Shown here: piece after piece, positions 24,981-32,348 of the stretch
Numbering within the stretch: position 1 is the first letter of the stretch
How the letters are laid out: the number at the start of each line of letters is the position of its first letter
Source of the DNA: a virus
DNA: 48,056 nt
Virus record (IMG/VR): IMGVR_UViG_3300025314_000032
Span: 1-48,056 of that record
Strand: one strand, 5' to 3'
Made by a program: the position numbers and the translations under genes
Notes under the pieces: model-generated
What the model was told of the DNA's origin: nothing
The model's input: only the letters and a program-made list of their open reading frames with translations
The model's database searches: none

Positions 24981-25231
24981 GGGAGTATATTTCGGAAGAA
25001 GGCAAGATATTCGAATTCTATAAAAAGATATATTCGGAGAAAACGATATATACTGAATATATTGAAATAAAGTATAACAGAAGATTAGAAAAATACGAGA
25101 TAACTCATACAAGTAGTTGGTCTGATGGATCTGCTCAAGGACATGGTTATCTGGTTGGCATAGAGGAACTATTATCGCTCCAGAAGGCGGTTAGATGGGC
25201 AATAAAACATCATGAGGGAGTTGTACTATGA
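24977..25231 (+). CDS. Hypothetical protein
   Basis: 84 residues, Glu/Lys/Tyr-rich with alternating strands in the first half and a helix at the end. It is packed between neighbours with 4-base overlaps, and GGGGAGAG precedes the ATG. No family recognised. Confidence 0.6.
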   Translation: MREYISEEGKIFEFYKKIYSEKTIYTEYIEIKYNRRLEKYEITHTSSWSDGSAQGHGYLVGIEELLSLQKAVRWAIKHHEGVVL

Positions 25232-25533
25232 AAAAGCATATTTCAGAAGTAGAGATATGTGATGACACGAAACCTAATCATAGGTTTGGTAGTAGTTGTG
25301 AAAACTACCACAAAGACGATTTTTGCCTCCTCTGCGGCTATTTCATGGAGGGTGACAGGCTCTATCTTGAAATACACGGCTCTAACGGTGCGTTGAACCG
25401 TGTCAAGGATATAGATAGCAGTCAACCATATGTTTGTATGAAGTGTGCGGAGCAGTTTCGAGCGTTTCCACTTAAGAATTATCATGTACACCCCAACAAA
25501 CTAACTGACTTTATCAAGGAGGGAAAGAAATGA
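25228..25533 (+). CDS. Cys-rich putative zinc-binding protein
   Basis: 101 residues with FCLLCGYFMEGDRL and a later YVCMKCAEQF, two CxxC knuckles that would make one zinc ribbon around residues 33-74. It overlaps both neighbours. The pattern resembles small regulators or nucleic-acid-binding proteins, but no function can be named. Confidence 0.65.
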   Translation: MKKHISEVEICDDTKPNHRFGSSCENYHKDDFCLLCGYFMEGDRLYLEIHGSNGALNRVKDIDSSQPYVCMKCAEQFRAFPLKNYHVHPNKLTDFIKEGKK

Positions 25534-25751
25534 AAATAGAATTAAACGAAGAATCAGCGTGGGCTGTAAGTATTATCGCTATTGGTTTGGCTACAGCGTT
25601 AACGGTGTCGTTATTACTTAGCTATTACCGCCTTAAAGTAGAAAAACTTACCGAGATAGTGAAGGCCGGAGCGAATCCTGTAGTTGTAAGATGTGCCTTA
25701 TACCAGTCCTGTCCGGCAACAGGGCTAATAGTTGTGGAGAAACAGCCATGA
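25530..25751 (+). CDS. Small membrane protein
   Basis: 73 residues with one hydrophobic segment at about 11-32 (AVSIIAIGLATALTVSLLL) and a positively charged stretch after it. GGAGGG precedes the ATG. The next gene also encodes a tiny membrane protein, so the two may form a pair. No spanin lipobox or coiled-coil is evident. Confidence 0.6.
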   Translation: MKIELNEESAWAVSIIAIGLATALTVSLLLSYYRLKVEKLTEIVKAGANPVVVRCALYQSCPATGLIVVEKQP

Positions 25752-25849
25752 TTAATTTTCTGATAGGATTTTTCACCTGTGCAACAATAGCCTGTGCGCT
25801 GTTTGTGTATGTTAAGGTAGCGAATGCAGAAAGGAGGAAATATCCATGA
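25748..25849 (+). CDS. Tiny membrane protein
   Basis: 33 residues with a hydrophobic core (FLIGFFTCATIACALFVYV) and a basic end. It overlaps the genes on both sides by 4 bases. Probably a single-pass inner-membrane peptide; function unknown. Confidence 0.55.
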   Translation: MINFLIGFFTCATIACALFVYVKVANAERRKYP

Positions 25850-26136
25850 CAGATGAGCAAGAGCAAGTTAACAAGCGTCTCCATGAGATTGTTGGGTTAT
25901 GTTGGCGTGGTAGTTTTATTGAGTTAGGATTTCAGAAGTATACTCGTACTGATTTTGTCAACACGTGGGAAGGCTTCGGTATCCTGTGGGAGTTTATGCG
26001 GAAACATGAACGGTGGGAGAAATTTGAAGCTGAGAACGGTGGTTATAGTTTACACAATGAAGGATATGTAGCTGTTAGTTTAATAGCTCCCAATATCCTT
26101 GCAAAAGCAGTGGTGGAGTTCTTTGAGGAGAAATAA
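25846..26136 (+). CDS. Phage ABA-sandwich-like hypothetical protein
   Basis: 96 residues, with helix-strand-helix features and an aromatic-rich centre (FGILWEFMRKHERWEKFEAE). The pattern recalls small phage ABA-sandwich proteins that measure substrate or item counts in unknown pathways, but the match is by eye only. AGGAGG precedes the ATG. Confidence 0.55.
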   Translation: MTDEQEQVNKRLHEIVGLCWRGSFIELGFQKYTRTDFVNTWEGFGILWEFMRKHERWEKFEAENGGYSLHNEGYVAVSLIAPNILAKAVVEFFEEK

Positions 26137-26137
26137 C

Positions 26138-26281
26138 ATGATTAACCGGCTTTTATGCCTACTGTTTGGACACGGATTTGACGAGAAGGACAAATTCCAT
26201 GCCTGTGTCTGTATCCCATCCCGACCAGCGGAGTTATGGTGGTGCAACAGGTGTAAGGTTTACTACAATGATGAGGAATAA
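26138..26281 (+). CDS. Small Cys-rich protein
   Basis: 47 residues starting MINRLLCLLFGHGFDEKDK, with CVC and WWCNRCK later; a zinc knuckle is likely. The start at 26138 is preferred to the longer in-frame start at 26099 inside the previous gene. Function unknown. Confidence 0.55.
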   Translation: MINRLLCLLFGHGFDEKDKFHACVCIPSRPAELWWCNRCKVYYNDEE

Positions 26282-26294
26282 CAAAGGAGGATTT

Positions 26295-26588
26295 ATGGAA
26301 AAAATAGATAGAAAATACCAAATATCAGCGGTTTCAGTAGAACACAGGCATTCTCACAGCGAGTTTGATTCCGTATTGTTTCTTGCTAAAGACAAGGCTT
26401 TAGTTCCAACTCTACAGTTTTACTATGGGGAATGTATTAGACAGGGAGCTGATAATAATCAATTGCTTGGCATCACTCTTCTAATAGAGCGTGTTCAAAG
26501 ATGGCAATTAGAGAATGTGGATAAATTAAAGGTCGCTGATATAGATTTACCTGCGGGGAGATCTATTATAGAACCCAATAGGCAATAA
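26295..26588 (+). CDS. Hypothetical protein
   Basis: 97 residues from the ATG at 26295, chosen for AAAGGAGG 8 bases upstream; the frame is open further back only across the preceding gene. Mixed helix and strand, no recognised motif. Confidence 0.6.
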   Translation: MEKIDRKYQISAVSVEHRHSHSEFDSVLFLAKDKALVPTLQFYYGECIRQGADNNQLLGITLLIERVQRWQLENVDKLKVADIDLPAGRSIIEPNRQ

Positions 26589-26609
26589 CAAACAGCGGGA
26601 GTGCTGGAT

Positions 26610-26690
26610 ATGAAAAAATGTAGAATTTGTAATGAAATTAAACCCCTAATGAAAGGAGAAAGTAATGAAAGAATTAGATTCAAATGCTGA
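26610..26690 (+). CDS. Tiny Cys-containing protein, possibly a fragment
   Basis: 26 residues opening MKKCRICNEIKP, which looks like the first zinc knuckle of an HNH or zinc-ribbon protein, and ending in KC. It may be the stump of an HNH endonuclease. A second 14-codon frame with its own AAAGGAG starts inside it at 26665. Confidence 0.4.
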   Translation: MKKCRICNEIKPLMKGESNERIRFKC

Positions 26691-26712
26691 AAATTTGAAT
26701 GGAGGATAGAAA

Positions 26713-26973
26713 ATGATTACTGAAGATGAGCTTGGTCACTTGCAGCACATGCTCGGAGTAGGCATCCATATCTCTAAACGGAATTGGGGCTATAGAAATT
26801 ATTTTTGTGCATCCCCTGAACAAGAAAAAGAATTCTTGAATTTAATGCGGAATGGGTTTGTTCAGATCGGTAATAGATCTAATTTATATGTATATTATCA
26901 TGCCACAGAATTGGGGTGTGTTGTCGTAGGATTAAACAAAAAGCAAACAAATAGAGCACTGCGGAGGCCATAA
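26713..26973 (+). CDS. Hypothetical phage protein
   Basis: 86 residues, with a GVGIHISKRNWGYRNYFCA segment and a C-terminal basic tail. GGAGGATAG precedes the ATG. It looks like small accessory proteins frequent in phage early regions; no function known to me. Confidence 0.6.
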   Translation: MITEDELGHLQHMLGVGIHISKRNWGYRNYFCASPEQEKEFLNLMRNGFVQIGNRSNLYVYYHATELGCVVVGLNKKQTNRALRRP

Positions 26974-27137
26974 TGTTAAAACACATAACAGTACCGATAA
27001 TCATTGACGACCATGAGCTGGAGAAATGCGGTAAGTGTGAATTTTTAAACATATGGGGCGTTAGCGATTGTGTACTATTTAGTAAGCCTATAATTAATCA
27101 TAACCGTTGCCAGCAATGTATGGAGGAGGCAAAATAA
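26973..27137 (+). CDS. Small Cys-rich protein
   Basis: 54 residues with KCGKCEFL, a middle Cys and CQQC near the end, giving a four-to-five-Cys zinc site. Both ends overlap neighbouring genes by a few bases. Function unknown. Confidence 0.6.
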   Translation: MLKHITVPIIIDDHELEKCGKCEFLNIWGVSDCVLFSKPIINHNRCQQCMEEAK

Positions 27138-27310
27138 TGGAAACAGTAACAATATCAAAAGAGGAATATGAAAAGTTATTGAAAAAAAGTAGAAAATTAC
27201 GTGCTCTCGAAAATGGTGGTGTGGATAACTGGGAGTGGTATGATGAGTCTTTGACCAAATATTATGATGATGAGGAACGTAGGGAGAGTGAGGGTAAATG
27301 CCAAACATAG
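27137..27310 (+). CDS. Hypothetical acidic helical protein
   Basis: 57 residues from the ATG at 27137, chosen for GGAGGAGGC upstream (a longer frame starts at 27107 inside the previous gene). Opens METVTISKEEYEKLLKKSRK, a coiled-coil start common in small phage proteins, then an acidic tail. No function known. Confidence 0.6.
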   Translation: METVTISKEEYEKLLKKSRKLRALENGGVDNWEWYDESLTKYYDDEERRESEGKCQT

Positions 27311-27345
27311 ACAAGACATGCACGACATGTTCAAATAGACCATAA
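27298..27345 (+). pseudogene. Stump of a small Cys-rich gene
   Basis: 15 codons reading MPNIDKTCTTCSNRP then stop. The CxxC start resembles the N-termini of the other tiny Cys-rich proteins here. It ends exactly where the HNH/AP2 remnant begins, so it was probably cut by that insertion. Confidence 0.4.
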
Positions 27346-27625
27346 GAATGGAAATGGATTAGATAATCGTATGGAAAATTTAAGATTTACAGATTTATCA
27401 CATAATTTGGCTAACAGACCCAAGAGAATTAACGGAACATCTGAATTTAAAGGTGTTTCTTATCATAAAATACATAAAAAATGGCAAGCAAGAGTAGGGC
27501 ATAATGGGAAAGCATTTTTAGGTTATTTTGGCACTGAGGAAGCCGCTGCATTGGCATATAATCAAGCTGCTATAAAGATTTATGGTGAATTTGCTTATCT
27601 TAATCAAGTGGAAAGGAAAGATTAA
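27311..27625 (+). pseudogene. Remnant of an HNH homing endonuclease with AP2 domain
   Basis: After a stop at 27308-27310 the frame reads through QIDHKNGNGLDNRMENLRF, the second half of an HNH site, and then an AP2 DNA-binding domain (FKGVSYHKIHKKWQARVG, then LGYFGTEEAAALAYNQAA). Everything before the H of the HNH core is missing. The first in-frame ATG (27371) lies after the catalytic His, so any protein made would keep only the DNA-binding part. It is a decayed mobile endonuclease, A/T-rich like the two intact HNH genes. Confidence 0.75.
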
Positions 27626-27626
27626 A

Positions 27627-27770
27627 ATGCGACAATGTATAAGTCATCATGTGTGTCAGTGCATACAGGCACGCCTCGACAGGATTGAGGCGGTATGGCA
27701 GATGTATAAGCATGCTACAAGTGACCGGATAATCCGTGACCTTTGGCAGACTATACGGAGGGAGGAGTAA
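27627..27770 (+). CDS. Small hypothetical protein
   Basis: 47 residues, MRQCISHHVCQCIQARLDR, then a helix. Three Cys and two His near the N-terminus could bind metal. It overlaps the possible TTG start of the methyltransferase gene. Function unknown. Confidence 0.55.
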   Translation: MRQCISHHVCQCIQARLDRIEAVWQMYKHATSDRIIRDLWQTIRREE

Positions 27771-28786
27771 TTAATTATCTTGATTTGTTCTCAGGTATAG
27801 GTGGCTTCCATAAAGGTTTGATTAATGTAGGATTTCATTTTGATTGGTGTGGGTTCAGTGAAATCGATAAGTATGCCAGGCAGATATATCAAAAGCACTT
27901 TTCGGAAAGTGAGGATTTAGGAGATGTTAGAACAATTACAGTTGATAGACTGCCCCAAATTGACTTTATCACTTTCGGATTTCCTTGCCAAGATGTGTCT
28001 ATTGCTGGAAAGCGAGGAGGTATCACAGCATCACGAAGTTGCTTATTTTTTGAAGCAATGCGAATCATTAGGGCTACAAGACCCCGTTATTTTATCTTTG
28101 AAAATGTCAAAGGTCTTTTCTCAAGCAACGAAGGACGGGACTGGCTTGCCGTCTTGCGAGAGGTTGCCGACTCTGGGTATGATGGTCAATGGCAATTACT
28201 TAATACAAGGTGGGTATTGCCCCAAAATAGAGAGCGTATATTCTTTGTTGGACATATTAGAGGACAAGGCAGACCAGAAATATTTCCTATCGGAGAAGGC
28301 ATTACAGAGGTTCCAAAGAAGGGGAATGGGAAAGATATTGCAGGATGCTTAAACACAAAAAATCAGTCAGGGCAAGCTCAATTTGATGGAAGCACAACCT
28401 TGATTGCGGTGAATAATAACAGGGGTAATTTGTCCGAGTCAGATGTAATAAATAATCTTGACAGAAATTATCATAAAGGGATGGATAATTATGGTCAAAG
28501 GACTTTGATTCAGGTGGGAACCAAGCGAGGCAGGGATGTAGATGGACAACGAATATATGATGAAAATGGTATTTATTCGGCATTGAAGGGTATCGGGGAA
28601 CCGAATTTAATCCAATCACAAAATAGGATTCGGCGTCTTACACCTCTTGAATGTGAGCGTCTTCAGGGCTTTCCTGAAAATTGGACTGATTCTGTTAGTG
28701 ATAGTCAAAAATATAAATGTTTGGGCAATTCCGTAACTGTCCCGATAATAGAATTGATAGGCAAGAAATTAAAGGAATTACTGTGA
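27743..28786 (+). CDS. C5 cytosine DNA methyltransferase (orphan)
   Basis: Up to 347 residues with the ordered C5-methyltransferase motifs: I DLFSGIGGF (14-22), IV FGFPCQDVS with catalytic Cys82, VI ENV (120-122), VIII QNRER (161-165), IX RRLTPLECERLQGFP and X LGNSVTVPII. It methylates cytosine using S-adenosylmethionine. No restriction endonuclease is adjacent, so it probably protects phage DNA from host restriction. The start is odd: TTG at 27743 has no ribosome site, while GGAGGGAGGAG (27759-27769) lies just before an ATT (27770) from which the conserved protein would begin. The target-recognition region is short. Confidence 0.93.
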   Translation: MADYTEGGVINYLDLFSGIGGFHKGLINVGFHFDWCGFSEIDKYARQIYQKHFSESEDLGDVRTITVDRLPQIDFITFGFPCQDVSIAGKRGGITASRSCLFFEAMRIIRATRPRYFIFENVKGLFSSNEGRDWLAVLREVADSGYDGQWQLLNTRWVLPQNRERIFFVGHIRGQGRPEIFPIGEGITEVPKKGNGKDIAGCLNTKNQSGQAQFDGSTTLIAVNNNRGNLSESDVINNLDRNYHKGMDNYGQRTLIQVGTKRGRDVDGQRIYDENGIYSALKGIGEPNLIQSQNRIRRLTPLECERLQGFPENWTDSVSDSQKYKCLGNSVTVPIIELIGKKLKELL

Positions 28787-28974
28787 TGGCAGACACATAT
28801 CTCAGGGGGCCTAAACGCAAGGTCACTCCGCTGGACTACGATGACAGGCGATGTGAGACTATGATCACGGTCAATGGCAAGCCAATGAGCATTGAGCAGT
28901 TTAGAGCACTCAAGGCCAAAGGCAAGAAGAAAAATCATGTCGGGATGGGCATATGGGTGACGAAGAAGGCATGA
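28786..28974 (+). CDS. Small basic protein
   Basis: 62 residues, Lys/Arg-rich, from the ATG that overlaps the methyltransferase stop (TGATG). It carries TMITVNGKPMSIEQFRALKAK, a pattern repeatedly seen in small phage proteins of unknown function. It is translationally coupled to the methyltransferase. Confidence 0.6.
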   Translation: MADTYLRGPKRKVTPLDYDDRRCETMITVNGKPMSIEQFRALKAKGKKKNHVGMGIWVTKKA

Positions 28975-29924
28975 TATCACAGGAACAAGCAGATCAAATA
29001 TTAAACATGCTGGCTGAATTTGTCATAGAGCATTACCCTACATCAAACCAAATACTAAAGGATTATTATAGGCACATTGGCTTGCCGGCTGAGATTATAC
29101 AAAGAATTAGGATAGATACTTGCAGATTTACCGACATCCCGGTTACGTCTGTCAGAATTAGTTTGTATGAGTATAGTAAGAGAATAGAGATGACTGATTC
29201 ATTTTTAGAAGACAGGCGGTGCAGGACAAGCAGGGATAACCAGCCAAGGGAAACGTATAACCAGATTATTAACCGCAACGACTACCTGCGACCTATCAAC
29301 CTTGGGCCTGAATGGTGGGGATTAGATTGCCAGTATCCACCAACAAATGAGCCTGTCAAGCTTCACCCCGACTATCCATTAATCGGCATTGAGTGGGAGC
29401 CGCAACTGACATTGCTCAATTATGCAGGCAAGGAAGTATATGTCCATATGTCCAAAAACCTTCAAACTAATATTGTTAACAACAATGAAAAGTGTGTCGT
29501 AATATTTTTATCCAACAAATACTCAGGCTACATTGACAAGGCCGTTGAGAACATCGAACTTAGAACCGACCCGGTTAAACTCGAAGATCTAAACACCGAG
29601 ATACAGAAGTGTCAGAAGGTTATGGAGGATATAGTCAAGGACATCGCTAAAGTTGCCAGGCCAGTAGGAATATTCCTCCCGGCGTATCCTTGTACCAAAC
29701 ATGTTAATGTGTCGTTCAAGAATGTAAATAACAAATATGCTTCCATATGTCCCTTGAAGGGAGGCGATTATGGATTCAGGCATCACGTTAAGGTTCCTTA
29801 CAACTTTATGGATTATAAATCCCTTCTCAATCCATGCGGCAACTTTGCTCCCCTGATAGAGCCAATTTTATTAGGGTACAGTTACACAGGGGAGGTATAT
29901 ACTTCCATGCGGGAGTTATTTTAA
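28953..29924 (+). CDS. Hypothetical protein, 323 residues
   Basis: A 323-residue protein with an N-terminal helical region (about 1-60), a central part with many Tyr, Asn and Pro residues and a helical stretch at about 205-245 (KLEDLNTEIQKCQKVMEDI). No signal, membrane segment or enzyme motif recognised. It overlaps the previous gene by 22 bases and is the last rightward gene before the minus-strand cluster. Confidence 0.65.
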   Translation: MGDEEGMISQEQADQILNMLAEFVIEHYPTSNQILKDYYRHIGLPAEIIQRIRIDTCRFTDIPVTSVRISLYEYSKRIEMTDSFLEDRRCRTSRDNQPRETYNQIINRNDYLRPINLGPEWWGLDCQYPPTNEPVKLHPDYPLIGIEWEPQLTLLNYAGKEVYVHMSKNLQTNIVNNNEKCVVIFLSNKYSGYIDKAVENIELRTDPVKLEDLNTEIQKCQKVMEDIVKDIAKVARPVGIFLPAYPCTKHVNVSFKNVNNKYASICPLKGGDYGFRHHVKVPYNFMDYKSLLNPCGNFAPLIEPILLGYSYTGEVYTSMRELF

Positions 29925-29949
29925 GCCCCTGACGTGTGAGGCCAGGGGC
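29925..29949. terminator. Stem-loop between converging genes
   Basis: GCCCCTG (29925-29931) pairs with CAGGGGC (29943-29949) directly after the stop of the rightward gene and 10 bases before the end of the leftward cluster. Read leftward it is followed by TTAAAATAA, so it may end the minus-strand transcript. Confidence 0.5.
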
Positions 29950-29958
29950 GGGGTGAAG

Positions 29959-30192
29959 TTATAAGGTAGGTTCTACTGTTGATAGTTTCATTTTAGCCTG
30001 AAGCTCCGGCCACCACCCTTCAACATAATGAAATTTATTCATCGCTTCTACCTCGTCCGGGAAGCCCAACGCAAGCCTTGCCCGATTATCCATATCTGCC
30101 CTGCAGATAGCCACTGCAAGGGCGGCCATGAAGTCACCAAGCATTCCGTATTGCCAGAAATATATAAACCGTTCACCTTTACTTATTTTCAT
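29959..30192 (-). CDS. Hypothetical protein
   Basis: 77 residues, aromatic-rich N-terminus (RFIYFWQYGMLGDFMAAL), then a charged C-terminal half. Last gene of the five-gene minus-strand cluster; its ATG overlaps the stop of the gene before it. No family recognised. Confidence 0.6.
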   Translation of the reverse strand: MKISKGERFIYFWQYGMLGDFMAALAVAICRADMDNRARLALGFPDEVEAMNKFHYVEGWWPELQAKMKLSTVEPTL

Positions 30193-30332
30193 TTCAATCC
30201 CTCCTGTATTATAATCTCACTCCAATAATCCAGCCTGCAAAGCCAATACTGTACAGCCCTTGTATTCTTAGCTATCCTTGCCATTACCAGCCGGTGCATG
30301 GCTAATTCCGCGTGTTCAGTAGCGGTCATCAT
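30189..30332 (-). CDS. Small helical protein
   Basis: 47 residues (MMTATEHAELAMHRLVMARI, then an aromatic helix). It overlaps both neighbours in the cluster by 4 bases, which supports translation. No family recognised. Confidence 0.6.
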   Translation of the reverse strand: MMTATEHAELAMHRLVMARIAKNTRAVQYWLCRLDYWSEIIIQEGLK

Positions 30333-30793
30333 AGTAACCCTTTATCGGCGAAGCTAACATAACTATTATCTCCGATAATTACATGATCTAATATTTTGAT
30401 CCCTAAAATATCTCCGCCGGCCACAAGTCTTTTCGTTACCTCGATATCTTCAGGAGACGGATTAGCATCCCCCGAAGGGTGATTGTGACAGAGTATCAAT
30501 GCTACCGCATTCTCAAGTATAGCTGCCTTAAAAACCTCTCTGGGATGCACTATTGAGGATGTGAGGCAGCCTACCGACACCGAGTGTATGAACTGCATCT
30601 TATTCTTGCCGTCCAGCCCAATAATGACAAATTCCTCCCTGTCGTGACCGCCGAAATATGCTTGCAAAGTATTTATGGCAAGATTATATATATCTTTCGA
30701 TGATGTTATCCGATATCTGGTAATATTATCTCTACCACCATCCCGAACCAACATCAGCTTCATCCATGATATTTTCTGTTTATATTCCATCAC
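30329..30793 (-). CDS. radC: RadC-like JAB/MPN domain protein
   Basis: 154 residues (or one fewer from the ATG at 30790). The JAMM metal site is present: a Glu in HDREEFVIIGLD, then LCHNHPSGDANPSPED with the two His and the Asp. Only the JAB domain is present; the N-terminal helix-hairpin-helix of chromosomal RadC is absent. Such short RadC proteins are common in plasmids, integrative elements and phages, with no settled function. It is a probable metalloprotease-like or DNA-associated accessory protein. Confidence 0.85.
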   Translation of the reverse strand: MMEYKQKISWMKLMLVRDGGRDNITRYRITSSKDIYNLAINTLQAYFGGHDREEFVIIGLDGKNKMQFIHSVSVGCLTSSIVHPREVFKAAILENAVALILCHNHPSGDANPSPEDIEVTKRLVAGGDILGIKILDHVIIGDNSYVSFADKGLL

Positions 30794-30930
30794 TTCCCCC
30801 TTCCTGCGGCCAGGTACATTTCCAATGCCGCAATTACAAGATCCTTAATCTTTATATCTCTGAGGGCCGCCGTAACCTTTATGGCCTTAGCCAAGTCCGG
30901 CGGCAGGCCCTTGATAAATAGGTTTTTCAT
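30790..30930 (-). CDS. Small ribbon-helix-helix DNA-binding protein
   Basis: 46 residues. An N-terminal strand KNLFIKGLP is followed by two helices, the plan of Arc/MetJ-type repressors. It is clearly related to the first 45 residues of the 32558 gene (MKSLFIKNVP there), which lies on the other side of the control region. Probably a dimeric repressor of the divergent promoters. Overlaps the RadC-like gene. Confidence 0.65.
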   Translation of the reverse strand: MKNLFIKGLPPDLAKAIKVTAALRDIKIKDLVIAALEMYLAAGRGK

Positions 30931-31130
30931 TTGGACACCTGATGTGCTTTCTTGTTGCTGATAAATGGCTTATCGTATTCCAATTCGTATGCTTCCATAA
31001 ATTCAACTTGTGCGTCAAGTCGTGTGTTGCCATATACGCATAGCCCATATCCGTCACACTTCCAAGCATATGCAGTGCCATATGGTGTGTCACAAAATAC
31101 TATTTCTGGCATTGGTAATATTCTTGTCAT
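30927..31130 (-). CDS. Hypothetical protein
   Basis: 67 residues with a beta-rich centre (YAWKCDGYGLCVYGN) and an acidic helical end. GGGGGTGG lies upstream. It is the first gene after the minus-strand promoter. No family recognised. Confidence 0.6.
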   Translation of the reverse strand: MTRILPMPEIVFCDTPYGTAYAWKCDGYGLCVYGNTRLDAQVEFMEAYELEYDKPFISNKKAHQVSK

Positions 31131-31173
31131 TTTCCACCCCCTTGTTCAGCCGGCTTAATTGCCAACTGTCTAA

Positions 31174-31201
31174 AGTATATCATATTAATATATATTGTCA
31201 A
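31174..31201 (-). promoter_or_regulatory. Promoter of the minus-strand cluster
   Basis: Read leftward: TTGACA (31201-31196), a 16-base A/T spacer, then TATACT (31179-31174), 5 of 6 consensus positions. It points at the gene starting at 31130 and lies beside several palindromes, so it is probably regulated. Confidence 0.75.
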
Positions 31202-31232
31202 GTAAAATATATTATACATTATCTGCTACAAT

Positions 31233-31389
31233 GTCAAATCTTTGACTACAACCTATTGTAATTGTTGCAATTTGTAACACTTGTCTATCCTATACCATTG
31301 TCAACCTGTAAACCTAATATTAGGTTTACGATAGTTTTGGTCGGATATAAGGGATTATATATTGAGTAGACATTGCTACATTATTGTAG
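31233..31389. promoter_or_regulatory. Cluster of distinct palindromes in the divergent control region
   Basis: Four inverted repeats of different sequence: GTCAAA-TC-TTTGAC (31233-31246), AATTG-TTG-CAATT (31260-31272), a perfect 22-bp palindrome with half GTAAACCTAAT (31308-31329) and CTACA-TTAT-TGTAG (31376-31389). No gene is seen here. They suit operators for dimeric regulators such as the flanking ribbon-helix-helix proteins, or recombination/replication sites. Confidence 0.65.
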
Positions 31390-31440
31390 GGATTCACCTG
31401 CCACATCCGGCATTACTTATATAGTTTACATAATCTGTAC

Positions 31441-31468
31441 TGTTGATAAGTTATGGCAGTTATCCACA
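31441..31468. promoter_or_regulatory. DnaA-type boxes, candidate origin
   Basis: TTATCCACA at 31460-31468 is a perfect consensus DnaA box. TGTTGATAA at 31441-31449 is its inverted near-match (TTATCAACA). They lie in a 770-base gene-free region about 440 bases upstream of a RepL-like initiator gene. This makes an origin of plasmid-style replication plausible. Confidence 0.6.
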
Positions 31469-31527
31469 GGCAAGCCCTCATTTCCCTCCACCGTCCGGTC
31501 AGTGGAAAGATAAATGCCACCGGATAC

Positions 31528-31757
31528 CCCTATATGTAGGGATTGCTTGCTCCTGGTACTGTGGAGACCGTACTTGCTACCATGATTCCCATCCTTTGCC
31601 CTCTACCTGGAGGGGTGGGGAGGGAGCGGGGACTGACCGACTCGGTTGATGTAATAATCTACTTTACACCGACACACTAAATGGTAATTAAGGTAAGATA
31701 TTCATTTCCTCCATCTCATTTTTCAATGACCCTTAAAAACCTTGTATAGATGAGATG
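31528..31757. repeat. Further inverted repeats in the control region
   Basis: CCCTA-TATG-TAGGG (31528-31541), ACCGA-C-TCGGT (31636-31646) and CATCTCAT/ATGAGATG spanning 31722-31757. TGTAGGGATT occurs twice (31385-31394 and 31535-31544). No gene is apparent from 31131 to 31905. Role unknown: origin, operator or resolvase sites. Confidence 0.5.
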
Positions 31758-31873
31758 AGAGCGAACGATGTAAGTTGTTGATTCTAAAGGGGGTAGTTGA
31801 TACCTGAATATAGCCACAGCTAAACTTGGTTAATCCCCAGTGATATTTGGGTATCTATTTTTGATATTTAGTG

Positions 31874-31879
31874 TATAAT
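31874..31879 (+). promoter_or_regulatory. -10 box upstream of the RepL-like gene
   Basis: A perfect TATAAT 26 bases before the ATG, without a good -35 at 16-18 bases. An activator-dependent or weak promoter is likely. GGGAGGG lies between it and the start codon. Confidence 0.5.
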
Positions 31880-31905
31880 AATGGGTTAAAGGGAGGGTTA
31901 TATTT

Positions 31906-32343
31906 ATGGTTAAAAGGGTTATACATAAAAGTGAGGAGCGAGTAGATAGTGAGACTGGGGAGATAGTACGAACGGGGTATGCGATAATTGTTGATCGTTC
32001 GAAGGGTGATACAAATTTCGTGAAGGTGTTTAAGTGTTTTACGCAGAAGGTGCTGGATGATCTTGAGATTGAGAGTGGAAAGGCCAAGTTACTCTTCTGG
32101 TTTATAGATCAGGTACAAGGGATGAGAATAAATCAGGAGCCTGTTATTGTTGCTACGGTGGAGATGATAAGTGATGATTTAGGATGTGCTGAAATATCTG
32201 CACGGAAATGGTTAGCGGTGTTAATAGAGAAGGGATACGTTAAGAAATGCTTAACACCTAAAGGTAAGGTATTGCATAATATGTATATTATTAATCCGGG
32301 TTTTGTGATTAAGGGGAAATTATCTGACATTGAAAATGATTAA
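31906..32343 (+). CDS. RepL-like plasmid replication initiator
   Basis: 145 residues. The N-terminal DSETGEIV and the F-x-K-V-F segment, a central region leading to a winged helix (EMISDDLGCAEISARKWLAVL), and a C-terminal NMYIINPGFVIKGK ending match the layout of small RepL-type plasmid initiators. It would bind the nearby origin and start replication of a circular element. If correct, the phage can persist as a plasmid. A winged-helix transcription regulator is the alternative. Family assignment is by eye. Confidence 0.65.
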   Translation: MVKRVIHKSEERVDSETGEIVRTGYAIIVDRSKGDTNFVKVFKCFTQKVLDDLEIESGKAKLLFWFIDQVQGMRINQEPVIVATVEMISDDLGCAEISARKWLAVLIEKGYVKKCLTPKGKVLHNMYIINPGFVIKGKLSDIEND

Positions 32344-32348
32344 CTTGT

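Noticed and set aside
27743-28786. A restriction-modification pair
   Set aside because: No restriction endonuclease-like gene is next to the methyltransferase; the 323-residue neighbour shows no nuclease motif by eye.
31443-31649. A 68-codon frame in the control region
   Set aside because: No ribosome site, it spans the DnaA box and repeats, and its composition does not resemble phage proteins.
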